A stretch of DNA of 64,000 nucleotides. Origin: Bryum argenteum (taxonomy: Eukaryota > Streptophyta > Bryopsida > Bryales > Bryaceae). The translations under genes were made by a program, and so were the position numbers. Positions 33,603 through 45,209 of this stretch are shown here, piece by piece (position 1 is the first letter of the stretch; every line of letters starts with the position of its first letter). The DNA lies in the NCBI GenBank assembly GCA_037043015.1, contig CM073327.1:4818727-4882726 (forward strand), given 5' to 3'. A model generated the notes under the pieces. The model was not told the origin of the DNA. It searched no databases and saw only the letters and a list, made by a program, of their open reading frames with translations.

Positions 33603-36600
33603 ATGGTGACTATTGCGTCACCGTTCTCCGCGTCGCGCATTGTTGCTCTGTCTTTGGGTCACAGGGTTGGGAATTTCAAACAATGTGAGCTTCCCTTAGG
33701 GTTTAAGACCTCTGGATTTTGTGGTTCGAGCTCATTTACAGCTCCGTTGCGGACAGTGGTAGCGCTTGGTAAGATTTTATCCCGATTCTGCACAGTCAAA
33801 GAAGTCAATTCATGTTGGAATCTGTATTAAGACGAATTCGTGGTGAAGAATTCAGTCCCACAACAATGCGAATCTTATCAATGGGGATCATAGTTTGAAT
33901 TCTAGGATGTCGGTCAGTGTACTTTTCTGAATTTGTGGCACTAACGACGGGAGACCTTGCATTCCGTACACAATGCAATTGCCTTCGTCTCTGTGATCAA
34001 TTTTGAATGGCATGAATTGCGAGATGCTCGAGTTGGTTTCAAAGTGTTGCATGTTCGTGCAGAAGCCAAAGCCTCTGTCATGGCAATGGCGCAGGCTGCG
34101 GAGACGGCGAAAGTTGCAGGACTGAAGGTGCATAAGCTGAACGAGCTTGATGATGAGCAAGTGCAAGCCCTTCGAGCCCGCCCTCGTATTGACTTCACTA
34201 AAATTTTTGATACGGTACGAATTCCTGCACGAAACTATAAGTAAAATTGTCAGAGCTCGTCAAATACTTCGTTCTCCTACAACTTTCAGGCTTCTATTCC
34301 CTTTTAACTGTGTTAACATCATTGCTCACGTTTCTCGATGGCAATGACTTCAGGTTGGCCCCATTGTGGAGAACATTCGAAGTCGCGGAGATGCAGCGGT
34401 GAAAGAGTGAGTTTCTTGAAACTAAAACCAACTCATCAAACAATGTAGTACTCAATAGTACTCAATGGCTTCTATTTGTTAATCGTAGCATGTTAGGGCT
34501 CATCATTGATTTCTGGGGTCGTAAGATCGTTCACTAGGTTCGGTGGAATTCGGCTGATGTCTGAATGAAGCATGCTCATTGTCAATCTCCCTTTCCATTT
34601 AGTACTTTGATTCATATGGAAGTTTGAAGGTAAGGTGGGGGTTTTCGGTTGCAGATACACAAGCCGGTTCGACAAAGTAGACCTGGAAAGTGTGACCTTG
34701 AAAGTTGCAGATCTTCCTGACCCTGTGGTAAGCCAAAGATTAGTGATATAGATACCATGGTTCTTAAGCATGAGATTAGACAACTTGCTATGAAGGTGTT
34801 GCTTGATGAGTCTACGTGAATTAACTGTGCAGCTTGATCCTGAAGTGAAAGCAGCTTTCGATGTAGCGTACGAAAATATCAAGTGCTTTCATGCTGCACA
34901 GCAAAAGAATCAGCACCTTCAAGTAGAGACCATGCCGGTGAGTGCCTTCAGAAGCCTCTTGTTCCTAGATATCGGACAATATTTAAGTAGTATAGATTTT
35001 ATTTTATTTTGATAGTGGATTTTGTATTTGAGCTTGGGACTTACGAGTTTCTCTTTGTTTTCTGCTCATAAGGGCGTGAATTGCAGGAGAGTACCTAGGG
35101 CCATCAACAATGTCGGTCTTTATGTTCCAGGAGGCTCGGCAGTCCTTCCGTCGACAACCCTCATGCTGGCTGTAGTAAGTTCTGCCATACATCTTATCTT
35201 GAAAAATCTTCCTATTGGTACATTTTGTTACCTTCGTTGAAAAATTGGTTTTTGTATTCTCTCTATGTACGTGTTTGTATATAGAAGAGATGGTTATGAG
35301 GTTAAGAGTTACCTTCGTTATGAGCGTTTGCGTGTTCATCATTTTGTCTTGTTGGATTGCAGCCTGCTCAGATCGCCGGGTGCAAGGTCGTGGTTGTTGC
35401 AACTCCACCAAGGAAGGATGGTTCTATTTGTCCTGTAAGTTTGACATCCTCGCAGTCCAGTCTTTTTTCTTCATCAAAATCTGTTGCCTCTTTGTCTGTA
35501 CATTATCATACAGTATCAGTCGTGTCTCCCTTGGAACGTGGCAATAGCCACTGTTATTAAATCTACTTCCCAAGGGGCTTGTGGACACGAATGTGGAATA
35601 CACTGTATCTAAGCGAGAGAAGATTATGCTTGCAGGAAGTGTTGTACTGCTGCAAGAAGTCGGGCGTTACACACATTCTGAAAGCTGGTGGAGCTCAGGT
35701 TTGTGTCGGCAGCTACCAATCCTTCTATGTCTGAAACATTGAATTCGAGGTTTGAAGCTTTCAAGGATTCTGTAGCAGTTCATCTAATTCCTTGGGTGGC
35801 TATGCAGGCTGTTTCAGCAATGGCTTGGGGCACTGAGACATGTCCAAAGGTGTGCTAAATTATCTAATTATATATCAAATGAAGGCTTAATTATCTCTCC
35901 TTGAGTAGTATAGGTCATTCGTTACTGCATCTTTACGTGGTTAGTTTTGTACATGTAGGATAGAAAGAGAAACCATCTGATTTTTTTCAATGCATGAACA
36001 GGTGGACAAAGTTTTCGGACCTGGAAACCAGTATGTTACGGCTGCGAAGATGTTGCTGCAGGTGCGTCCCATCTACTCTTCAGGAATGATGTCCTATTAT
36101 AGAGCTGGGATCGAGTCTGCGTTGCTGATGATCCTTCAGTTTTTAAGTTTGATGCAACTAGATGTTAGTTGCAGTATGGACATTTACTTGTTTGGCGTAG
36201 TCTATTCTCGGTATATCGTGGGGAGATTTTGTCGTATTGATGTTTGTACACCAGAATAGCGAAGCAATGGTATCCATCGATATGCCCGCTGGCCCTTCAG
36301 AAGTGCTGGTGATTGCCGACAAGTTCGCGTCGCCTGTTTACGTGGCTGCAGACTTACTCTCGCAGGTATGAAATCATGGTGGTTCTTGTATTATCCATTG
36401 TATGAAATCTCTCAAACGTCATGTTCACGCTTTGCTAACGTCGTTTCACTACTTTACTCTTGTTTCCTTTGAACAGGCAGAGCACGGGCCAGATAGTCAA
36501 GTGGTCCTTGTAGCAGTAAGTGAAGAGGTCGACATCGCTGCAATAGAGCGCGAGGTGGAGAAACAATGCAGGGAGCTCCCCAGGGACAATATCGCCTCGG

Positions 36601-37327
36601 AAGCTCTCTCTCACAGCTACATCGTTGTTGTGAAAGACATGGCAGAGGTGATGCTCCCCTTCGAATTATCTCATAGCGAAAGTGCACGTTCGAGATCTCC
36701 ATTCGGGAACCCCTGCTTGTTCCTTTCTGTGCTGGTCAAAAATTGCTGAACATGCCTTAGTATGTCAAAGTTTCAACCCTTGTGCATGACCTTGTTAAAC
36801 TCGTCAGCCCATTCGTATAAGTATCCGGATGATCGTGTAGTATCCTGTACTCTGTTTGTCTGCTCATGTTGATGAATGCGATGTGCTGCAGGCATGTGAA
36901 TTCTCAAACATGTATGCTCCGGAGCACTTGATCGTCAATGTGGAGGATGCCGAGCAATGGTTGGATAGTCTGGACAACGCAGGTAACTCATCGTGTCAGT
37001 GATCACGATTGTAATACTTAACCTTGAAGGAGTGTTGTACTAACTCCACAACTGGTGGCAGGATCTGTGTTTCTGGGACGGTGGACACCAGAGAGTGTGG
37101 GAGACTATGCTAGTGGCACCAACCATGTGTTGCCGACATACGGGTACGCGCGGATGTATGGGGGCGTGTCGCTAGACTCCTTTGTCAAATACATGACAGT
37201 GCAGTCATTAACAGCAGAAGGTTTGAAGAAGTTGGGACCATCGGTTGCCAAAATGGCTGAAATCGAAGGTCTCGATGCGCACAAGAGGGCTGTGACACTG
37301 CGGCTTCTTGATATTCAATCTTCTTGA
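33603..37327 (+). CDS. HDH: Histidinol dehydrogenase, plastid-targeted
   Basis: Last enzyme of histidine biosynthesis: Zn- and NAD-dependent oxidation of L-histidinol to L-histidine, in plastids. Fourteen exons: 33603-33768, 34063-34214, 34354-34406, 34655-34727, 34833-34937, 35073-35174, 35363-35434, 35636-35698, 35808-35849, 36002-36061, 36255-36365, 36477-36647, 36892-36982, 37062-37327; 508 aa. Residues 1 to about 60 are Ser/Arg-rich and acid-poor, as in a transit peptide. Conserved blocks: [58 protein letters not shown] (Zn/substrate region), [41 protein letters not shown] and [20 protein letters not shown]. Length and blocks match the family; no breaks. Start chosen at the first ATG giving a transit peptide. 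Confidence 0.95.
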
Positions 37328-37359
37328 GGATTGACTTAACAGTGAGAGTAAATTTTGCA

Positions 37360-39179
37360 TTATAACTTGTCTTCTTCTCTCTCTTCTGCTTTCTCCTCTT
37401 CTTTCTCTTCTTCTTTTTCTACTTCTTCTCTCATTTCATCTTCTTCTTCTTCTGTTGTGATATTGATTGGCTTGTTCTGTCTGGCATGAAAATCCGCTAG
37501 CAGTAACGATCCTGCAACGGGGCTCACTTTCGTCGCTAGCCAGGCTATGTGCTCGATACTAGCGAACACTTCTTCCTCCTCTTCTGTGTTGGGAAAAAGC
37601 TCCAGTATTGCGTAATTGAACCCCTTCGCTCTGTCTGGATTAAAGCCGGCCCCTGCACTTGCCTGGCCAACCGTAGGACACCTGCACGATTAATCATCCC
37701 GTCAACAATCATTCCAATCCTGTGAGTATTCCTATGGAGCCTGTAAGTTAGTATGTGTCAACTACCTGTGCTCTGAATGTTATCCAGTCAGAACATTGTT
37801 TGTGTATCAAGCCTCAGGAAAAGATCAAAGCCATGGGTTTGCAGTGAGTGTACTTGGAAGGTAGAAGCTGAATCGAGTTGTGTAGGAACCTCATGTCCTC
37901 TGCCGATGTTCCTTCCTTGATCTTCAAGAGGGTGATCCGCTTCGCGCCAATGTTTTCAAGGTATGGACCAGCGGGAATGCACTCCCAATCTACAGCAAGC
38001 AGGTCTCCAACCATGGGCTTCATCTTCGTTTGAATATCGACTTGGTCAGCATGTTCATAATATGCTTTTAAAGCTGCTCTATCCCGGTACCGCCCATGCA
38101 GAACGTGCGTATAATCACCTCCTTGAACCTGCACTTAACGACATAGTGAAAGGGTCCCGTTTTAGACGAAGGTTTGTGAGCAACAGCAAGAATCTTACCG
38201 ATAATGCTGCCCCGATTGTAAGCTCCATCACTCCATCAAGCTTCTGAAGCTCGTGCACAGCATCTAAGAGCACTTTTTTATCAACGAGATCCACATCTGG
38301 TTTTAACTTGAACATAACAATGTGCTCCACTACGGGATCTTCAAAGCGGGGGGCAGTAGACAAAAATGCCTCGTGCGACGCTCGCCGACTCGGTTGAGCT
38401 TTTTCAAGAATCTCCGCGGCCATGGTCTCTTTCGACCCCCCTCGGAACGCCACCTCCGCCGTTGTGGACGGTCTCCTCGGCCGCGAGAAATCTACTCCCC
38501 CGGACAGCGATGCCGATGCCGACCGAGAGTCTTCCACCGTGAAGCTCACCCGCGACTGTCGCGGATGATCCATTGTGTATCCAGTTTCCCCTTCAAATGG
38601 CCTCGGCGAGGGAGAGAAAAAATCAGTCGGAAAAGTGCCTTCTTCTGGCGGCGGCTCCTCCACTTGTGACGGTCTTGCTGACTTTGCAGGATCCCCGACT
38701 TGCGATAGTCGTGATGGTCGTAATCTCTCCAGAGCGGAGCCCTCCACTAGCGATGGTCTTGACGGCCGTGGTATCAGTTTTTCCGAATATTCTACCATAG
38801 TAGCATACTCTGCCTGCGATAGGTTTGATGGCCGGGGCAGCTCTATTGTGGAGTTCCCTGCTTGCGATGTTCTTGATGCCCGTGGAAGCTCCATTACGGA
38901 ACTCGCTGATTGCGATGATCTTGAAGGCCGTGGCAGCTCCATTATGGAATTTGCTGATAACGACGTTCTTGATGGCCGTGGGAGCTTCAATGTGGAACTC
39001 GCTGATTGCGATGGCCTTGAAGGCCGTGGCATCTCCATCACAGAACTCGCTGATAGCGATGGTCGTGATGGCCGTGGCAGCTCCGTTGTGGAATTTTGAG
39101 CTTGCGATGGTCTCGATGGCCGTGGCATCTCCATTACGGAATTCGCTGATTGAGACCATCTCGTTGGTCGTGGCTCCAT
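37360..39179 (-). CDS. Stress-response A/B-barrel protein with repeat tail
   Basis: Exons (5' to 3'): 39179-38199, 38128-37854, 37681-37360; 525 aa. Residues about 1-172 are imperfect 16-residue repeats of the type ELPRPSRPSQSASSV, then a low-complexity acidic/Ser-rich linker. From about residue 285 (VEHIVMFKLKPDVDL) there are two dimeric alpha/beta-barrel (Dabb) modules. The first ends near LLAVDWECIPAGPYL; the second starts GAKRITLLKIKEGTSA and includes RAKGFNYAILELFPN. The C-terminal 35 residues are an acidic Glu/Lys run (EEVEKEEEKEEEKAEE). Dabb proteins in plants are stress-inducible and bind small ligands or act as dimers. The repeat N-terminus is not part of the usual family. The gene converges on HDH, with only 32 bp between the stop codons. 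Confidence 0.82.
38665..39179 (-). repeat. 48-bp coding minisatellite (RPSRPS repeats)
   Basis: About nine 48-bp units in frame, each encoding a variant of MELPRPSRPSQSASSV. Because the unit lacks stops in several frames, long artefactual ORFs appear on both strands here (for example + 38575-39099 and - 38623-39294). Confidence 0.9.
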
Positions 39180-40440
39180 TGCGTGAAGGGATGGTAGAAT
39201 TCAAATCATAACACTCCAGCATCTGAATCCGTAGACGCGCTTTCGTGCTTGCATCCCAAACGTCGCGTGTCGTCGACCTCCTCAGAACTAACACGAACAG
39301 TCAATTTCATTGTCCTGAACTTCATGAGAGTCCCGAACAGCTGCAGCAATGCAATTGAGGAATAATTCAAGTGACGTGATCACACAATCTCGGCCGTGCT
39401 GCTGAATTCAACACCTGCTGATTGAGAGGTGCCGGTTCACAAGAGTGCGTCGAAACAGACGTGCATTTTCATTGATGCGAAACGGAAGCACTCGAAAAGG
39501 CTTACCCTCAGGACGGGAGAGAACTACGAAGACGATTTCCACTTTAGGACCACATTTTAGGATCACATGGATAGAGTGTTTCTTCCACCTATCCTTTAAC
39601 CCTTAAAAGTCCCTTGGGGATAGTATGTACGCTGTTGTATAATTAGGATTTGCTACCAAGAAGAAACTCTAAACTGGAATCGTAATAGCTCACTAGAACC
39701 GCATTAATTCAAATGTCAACTTCTTTTTTGAACTCAAACCCATTAAAGGTGTGCATTCACTCCAAATACAACCAAAATACACCGTATTCTACTGGTTGCC
39801 ATGGCACTCTCAGACCTTTAAGGGTTAATGTGTATGTTTGTAATGGTGTGATTATAAATTCCTCTTGACATTAACATTCAGTAAAAAAATTGTCTTCAAG
39901 AATGTCTTCGGAATATTTTGTTTGTAACATGTAGAATTAGACTTTTTCTTATTGATTTTAATGTCAAAAATCAATTACTACAATTCTAGTCCCATTCTCT
40001 AATGTTCTTACTAATAATATATGGCCCTTTATACTATATATATTGTAATTAGAGTATAATATGGACCTACTCTCTTGCCCAAGAGTGATTGTTATGTTGC
40101 GCTTACTTCAGGACAAAATTGGCTCGCAAATTATGATGACTTAAAATAAGCATTGGTTTTAAATTAAAGAATCTTATCATTTGGTTTCATTTTCTTAGTA
40201 TTTATGAATTGAAAATTCTTTTAGTTTATATAAGAATCCTTCTTTTCCAAATATAATCATATCTAAAATCTCAAAATCTTAGTCGTAGGTATACGTATAC
40301 AACGGGTTATGTTTATTACAACTTAATATATTTGAAGGCTTGTATCGTTTATTCTAGTGTATTATATGAACCTATTCTCTTGCCCTTTTTTCCAAAGAAT
40401 GACCTTCGAAAGATTTTTTTTGAAGAAATATGGTGAGGAG
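39180..40440. other. Intergenic, AT-rich toward the fold-back
   Basis: Includes the 5' leader of the A/B-barrel gene. No other gene seen. The composition becomes strongly AT-rich after about 39.6 kb. Confidence 0.5.
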
Positions 40441-42240
40441 ATTGTACAGTAGGGTCCAACATGGAATGGCGTTTTTGGTTTTGCAGTGGGAAAAAAATCA
40501 AGTCAGCCTACTTTGGAAGCCTCTAGAGAGCTCAGAAATTGGTATTTTACCTTGAAAATTTTACCATAGGCTTGATATCAAGTTGTTAGTATGCCTACCA
40601 AGTTTCAAAGCCAAACAATTCACCAAAAAAAAGTTATTCAAAATCTACCAAGATAGGTAGCTGTAAATTATTTTTCACTCCTGCCAACTTTGACAGCCTC
40701 CCAAGAATTGAGATCATTTTTCCTTGCTTTGATTTTTTGTGGTAGAACACAATTTGTGTTATTGATATATGGTAAAAATCTGAAGTCCAAAATATTAGTG
40801 AAAAAAAAGATATTCCCAATCTACCAACATGTGTTATTTTGCGGTATGCTTGTAGAAATCAACTCCACTCCAACCAACTTTGACACCCTCCCAATGGCTA
40901 AAAAATGGCCCATTTGCCATGAAATTTTTGTCACAAGATAAGCTACATGTTAATGACTAGTGTGCCAAAATTCAAGCTCTTACACAAAGAAAGTAGCACC
41001 TAATCTACCAACGTGTATTTCCTCCATTCGCCTCTATGACTGATTGTAACCTAGCAGGCATGGAATGACATAGTTGAAGGAGTTTTTGACCACTAATTAT
41101 CTCCCACTCTCTCGCAATAAACACTCTTAAGTCACCTGTGTTTTTAGGGCGTATTGAACCATGTTGAACTGCATCTTTCAAATCTTTCAGAGATTCTGAA
41201 TTGGATTGAGATCATGAGAGTTTGCTGGCCAATCAAGCTTCTCTAAACAATGTGCGTGCCTCCATTCTTTACTTAGTTTGCTTCTATGGACAGGAGCACC
41301 ATCCTCCATGAGTAATTATTGTGGTTTTTTCTTCATAAAATGAAGTAACTCCCCATTGTAAACCACTTCAACAAAATCCTTTGCAAAGCGCCGATCCTTA
41401 GGCATAAAAACAAGTCGTGACTTCTGCCCTCCAGAAAATGCACCCCAAATCATCAATGAAGTCCTACCACTCTTGAAAGATGGAACTATACAACTTGAAG
41501 CAAAGCGCTCATGCACATTTCTCCAAACATGAATTTGTCTATAGTTTCTACCAACTTCAAACGTGGACTCATCCATCCAAACAACTTGCTCCCACTCTTC
41601 CGCACTCCATCCATGATACTTTTTAGCAAAAGCTAATCGTTGAAATATGTGATGAGGTGTCAAAAAAGGTTGGTAGATTAGGTGCTACTTTCTTTGTGTA
41701 AGAGCTTGAATTTTGGCACACTAGTCATTAACATGTAGCTTATCTTGTGACAAAAATTTCATGGCAAATGGGCCATTTTTTAGCCATTGGGAGGGTGTCA
41801 AAGTTGGTTGGAGTGGAGTTGATTTCTACAAGCATACCGCAAAATAACACATGTTGGTAGATTGGGAATATCTTTTTTTTCACTAATATTTTGGACTTCA
41901 GATTTTTACCATATATCAATAACACAAATTGTGTTCTACCACAAAAAATCAAAGCAAGGAAAAATGATCTCAATTCTTGGGAGGCTGTCAAAGTTGGCAG
42001 GAGTGAAAAATAATTTACAGCTACCTATCTTGGTAGATTTTGAATAACTTTTTTTTGGTGAATTGTTTGGCTTTGAAACTTGGTAGGCATACTAACAACT
42101 TGATATCAAGCCTATGGTAAAATTTTCAAGGTAAAATACCAATTTCTGAGCTCTCTAGAGGCTTCCAAAGTAGGCTGACTTGATTTTTTTCCCACTGCAA
42201 AACCAAAAACGCCATTCCATGTTGGACCCTACTGTACAAT
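40441..42240. mobile_element. 1.8-kb perfect fold-back (572-bp arms)
   Basis: Arms 40441-41012 and 41669-42240 are reverse complements with no indel (paired coordinates sum to 82681) and no mismatch in the parts compared. The 656-bp spacer holds a Tc1-like transposase fragment. Outer ends read ATTGTACAGTAGGGTCC; no clear target duplication. The left arm is the natural 3' flank of the transposase (it carries the family's TCTACCAACGTGTAT junction), whereas the right arm replaces the transposase 5' half. This points to an inverted duplication of the 3' flank. Confidence 0.93.
41013..41668 (-). pseudogene. Tc1-like transposase fragment (in fold-back spacer)
   Basis: Minus-strand remnant starting at the LTPHHIFQRLAFAKKY region, so the DNA-binding N-terminus is missing. 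It keeps VVWMDESTFEVG (first catalytic Asp) and LMEDGAPVHRS (second Asp). A stop precedes the second motif, and the third catalytic position reads NPIQN, with Glu replaced by Gln. The last part matches the C-terminal MPARLQSV-type end. Not functional. Confidence 0.85.
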
Positions 42241-42801
42241 AGGGTGACATTCAAATTGGCCGTTTAGTAGTTCCAGGGATAGTGTCCTACATTGCTGCCA
42301 ACTTTGACACCCTCCCCAAAGCTGAGAAATTTTTATTTTACCATGAAAATTTGGGGACAACATCATCTTTATGTTGAAAACATGCATACCAAATTTCAAG
42401 TCCAGGAGACTTATACAAAAAAACTTAGGCAAGATCTACCAACATGGGATAGCTGTGAGAAAAGTGTCACAGCTGCCAACTTTGACACCCTCCCAAGAAT
42501 TGAGGAAATTTTTTTTGCCCATGAAATTTTCGGAGCAAAAACATTTTTATGTTGTTTGCATGTGTGGAAAATTTCAAGTCCAAAAGACCCATACAAAAAA
42601 TAATATTCCAAATCTATCAACATGTGTAGTTTTGAGAAACAAAGGGGAAACCATTTTACTACTTCCAACTTTGACGCCCTCCTTAGGATTGAGTTTTTGT
42701 TGATACATAGTGAAATTTTTGGCACAAGATCATCTCTACGCTGGTAACATATGAGATAAATTTCAAAGCCAAAAGATGTACACAAAAAAGTTATTCCATA
42801 T
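42241..42801. repeat. Subterminal repeats of the Tc1-like element
   Basis: Diverged units of about 180-190 bp, each starting near CCAACTTTGACACCCTCCC (about 42297, 42477 and 42666) and containing CTACCAACATG. The same unit occurs twice in each fold-back arm (about 40687 and 40877). Confidence 0.75.
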
Positions 42802-43811
42802 CTACCAACGTGTATGTCCTCCATTAGCGTCAATCAGTGCTAGTAACCTAGAGGGCATAGAATGACATAGTTGAAGGAGCTTTGTACCATTGACTAACTT
42901 CCACTCTCTTTCAAGAACTACCTTCAACACATCTAAGTTTTTAGGGCATTGTTTGCCATGTTGCACAACATCTTTTAACATCCTCCAAACGTTCTCGATT
43001 GGATTGAGATCGGGAGAGTTTGCAGGCGAGTTGAGCTTTTCGAGAAGGTGGCTTTGTCTCCATTCTTCACATATTTTGCTCCTATGGACGGGTGCCCCAT
43101 CTTCCATAAGCACTCCTTGTGGAATTTGACCCATGAAATGAACCAATTTGGCATCGAAAACCACTTCTATAAAATCCTTAGCAGAACGTTAACCTTTAGG
43201 CATAAAGACAAGTTGTGACTTTTGTCCTCCGGCAAATGCGCCCCAAATCATTAAAGAAGTCCTTCCACTTTTAAAAGTAGGAGCTAGACAACTTGATGAA
43301 TAACGCTCGTATGTACTTCTCCAAACATGAATTTGCCGAGAATTTTTTCCAATTTCAAAAGTGGATTCATCTGTCCAAACAACACGCTCCCACTCTTTTG
43401 CACTCCATCCACGGTACTTCTGAGCAAAAGCTAATCGTTGAGACATGTGACGAGGTGTCAAAAAAGGTTTTTTGACTGCAATTCGACTAAAAATGCCATT
43501 TTTATGTAAGACCCTTTGAATAGTACGTCTACACACTTGAGTAGGACATCATTGGTAATCTCTGAGAGTGAAGAGCAACGATGAATTTTTGAGTAATGCA
43601 CAATACTACGAACATCTCTATCACTAAGCTTTTTAGCGAGACTTCCACCGCAAGGTTTGCGCTTGTAGGTTCCATCTTCTCTAAATGTTTTTACTAACCT
43701 TGTAACTGTTCTAATAGGAACTCCAATAGTAGCTGCAATTTGAACTCCTGTAAATCCTCCCTCACTCAAACCTATGATGCGAGCACGAATTTCATCTGAA
43801 ATTGCCATCAT
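42802..43811 (-). pseudogene. Tc1-like (DD34E) transposase, two lesions
   Basis: About 335 codons, the usual Tc1 length. The N-terminal helix-turn-helix half runs from MMAISDEIRARIIGLSEGGF (43811) with LAKKLSDRDVRSIVHY. The DDE half has VVWTDESTFEIG, LMEDGAPVHRS and SPDLNPIENVW. The spacing between the second Asp and the Glu is 34 residues, the Tc1 signature; mariner-like elements of flowering plants are DD39D. A one-base frameshift lies near 43540 and a TAA interrupts the frame near 43188, where the fragment at 41013-41668 has a sense codon. Otherwise open, so inactivation looks recent. Terminal inverted repeats were not found. Confidence 0.88.
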
Positions 43812-45209
43812 AAACTTATAGAGTGCGTGATGCTAGCTACAGCAGTAGAGTAGGGATTAGAGTAGAGCAAGGGGGAGAGAAGGGAGCCAAGGTGCTGGAG
43901 CAGAGAGGAGAGAGAAGGGTCGCCAAAACACAAGCCCATATGCATACATGAAAAATCATTTTGCTCTTAATCACTCATCATGTATGCCCAATGTGAATCA
44001 ACACTCATGCATCCCACAATACAACACTCTTTGTTTTGAGGATTGTCTCAACATTCAATCTATCATTTTGCTCTTATTATGCAACCCTAGTCATTATGGC
44101 TTTCGCAGCGAAAGCAAAGGTAGAGTGCAAAGGCCAATTGTGAAACTGCGGCTACTCCAAATTCTGTAAGGGAACAAGAAGGGGAGCCGGAATGTGCCTC
44201 CCTCGGCCCACTCTCTAGTACGTTGAAGGACCGTATGTCCAATTCGGTCAATTTTTGAGTTGAGGTGAACTGCCAATTCTGCCAGCCATATTCCGCCAAG
44301 CTTGCCGATTTGATAACCATAGACAATATACTCTATTGGACATAAAATTCTTTACACTAGAGAAGTTGTAGGGTAGTGCCAATTCGGAAGTATGGTTCAG
44401 CAAGCTAGCCCTACAGGCTCGCCACTGACCTCACCATCAAATTGAAAGTCTTCTATCCAATTTATGACCTTTTTGTAAAGTGAACATATCAACTTAAAGT
44501 TTTACGCATGGGCGCACTTAAAACCAAAGAATAAAAGTAACCGATGAAGCATTGAGAGCTTTCATAATAGTATCTATTTTCATTAATTTTACCCTACTAC
44601 TATTTAGAAACTTTGATTGGTGCGACCTTTCACATAAATACCACAACTTAATTGGGAAATTCACAATTCCTTGATGTTTTTACAATACATTTTTTGAGCA
44701 CAATATCTAGTTTTATTTTCGTTCTTCATTTGTACTTCTAAAGTGAAAGGTCGTCTTACAATTGACTATGAATTATTACATTTCAATGCTAGCCTCAAAT
44801 AGGCTAATATAAAAAAGCACCAATGGTTCCCCTTGTATTGTGCCAGCTCTATCGCGAGCTCTGTCCATAACCGCAAGTTACGGGGATTTCATTCATATAC
44901 TAAATTTGCTCTCTATTCTCCAATCTTTCTCCTCCAATCCCCCCCTCGTCGGAAATCCCTCCTCACCAAACTCCACCTTCCCCTTTGTATTAGCTTTTCT
45001 GACAATCCCCTCAGAGGAGGTTACATTAGACAAAATGCCTCCTTAAAATGGATGAATAATAAACTCCTCTTCTATTATCATCCATCAAATACCACTCAAA
45101 ACTATAAAGATAATTTCACCGCAATAACCTTCTCAAGAATATTTCCACATCGCTTTCACGTGCATGATAAGTCACTGCAAAAAGGGTAGGCAAGGGGCCA
45201 AGCCCTTTC
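43812..45209. other. Intergenic, no gene supported
   Basis: Contains the 35-bp block related to 28504-28538 at about 44181. Open frames of 60-118 codons lack motifs. Confidence 0.5.

Noticed and set aside
38575-39294. Long ORFs on both strands over the A/B-barrel N-terminus (174 aa plus, 223 aa minus)
   Set aside because: They are frame shadows of the 48-bp coding repeat, which lacks stops in several frames. Only the frame that joins the conserved barrel domain is supported.
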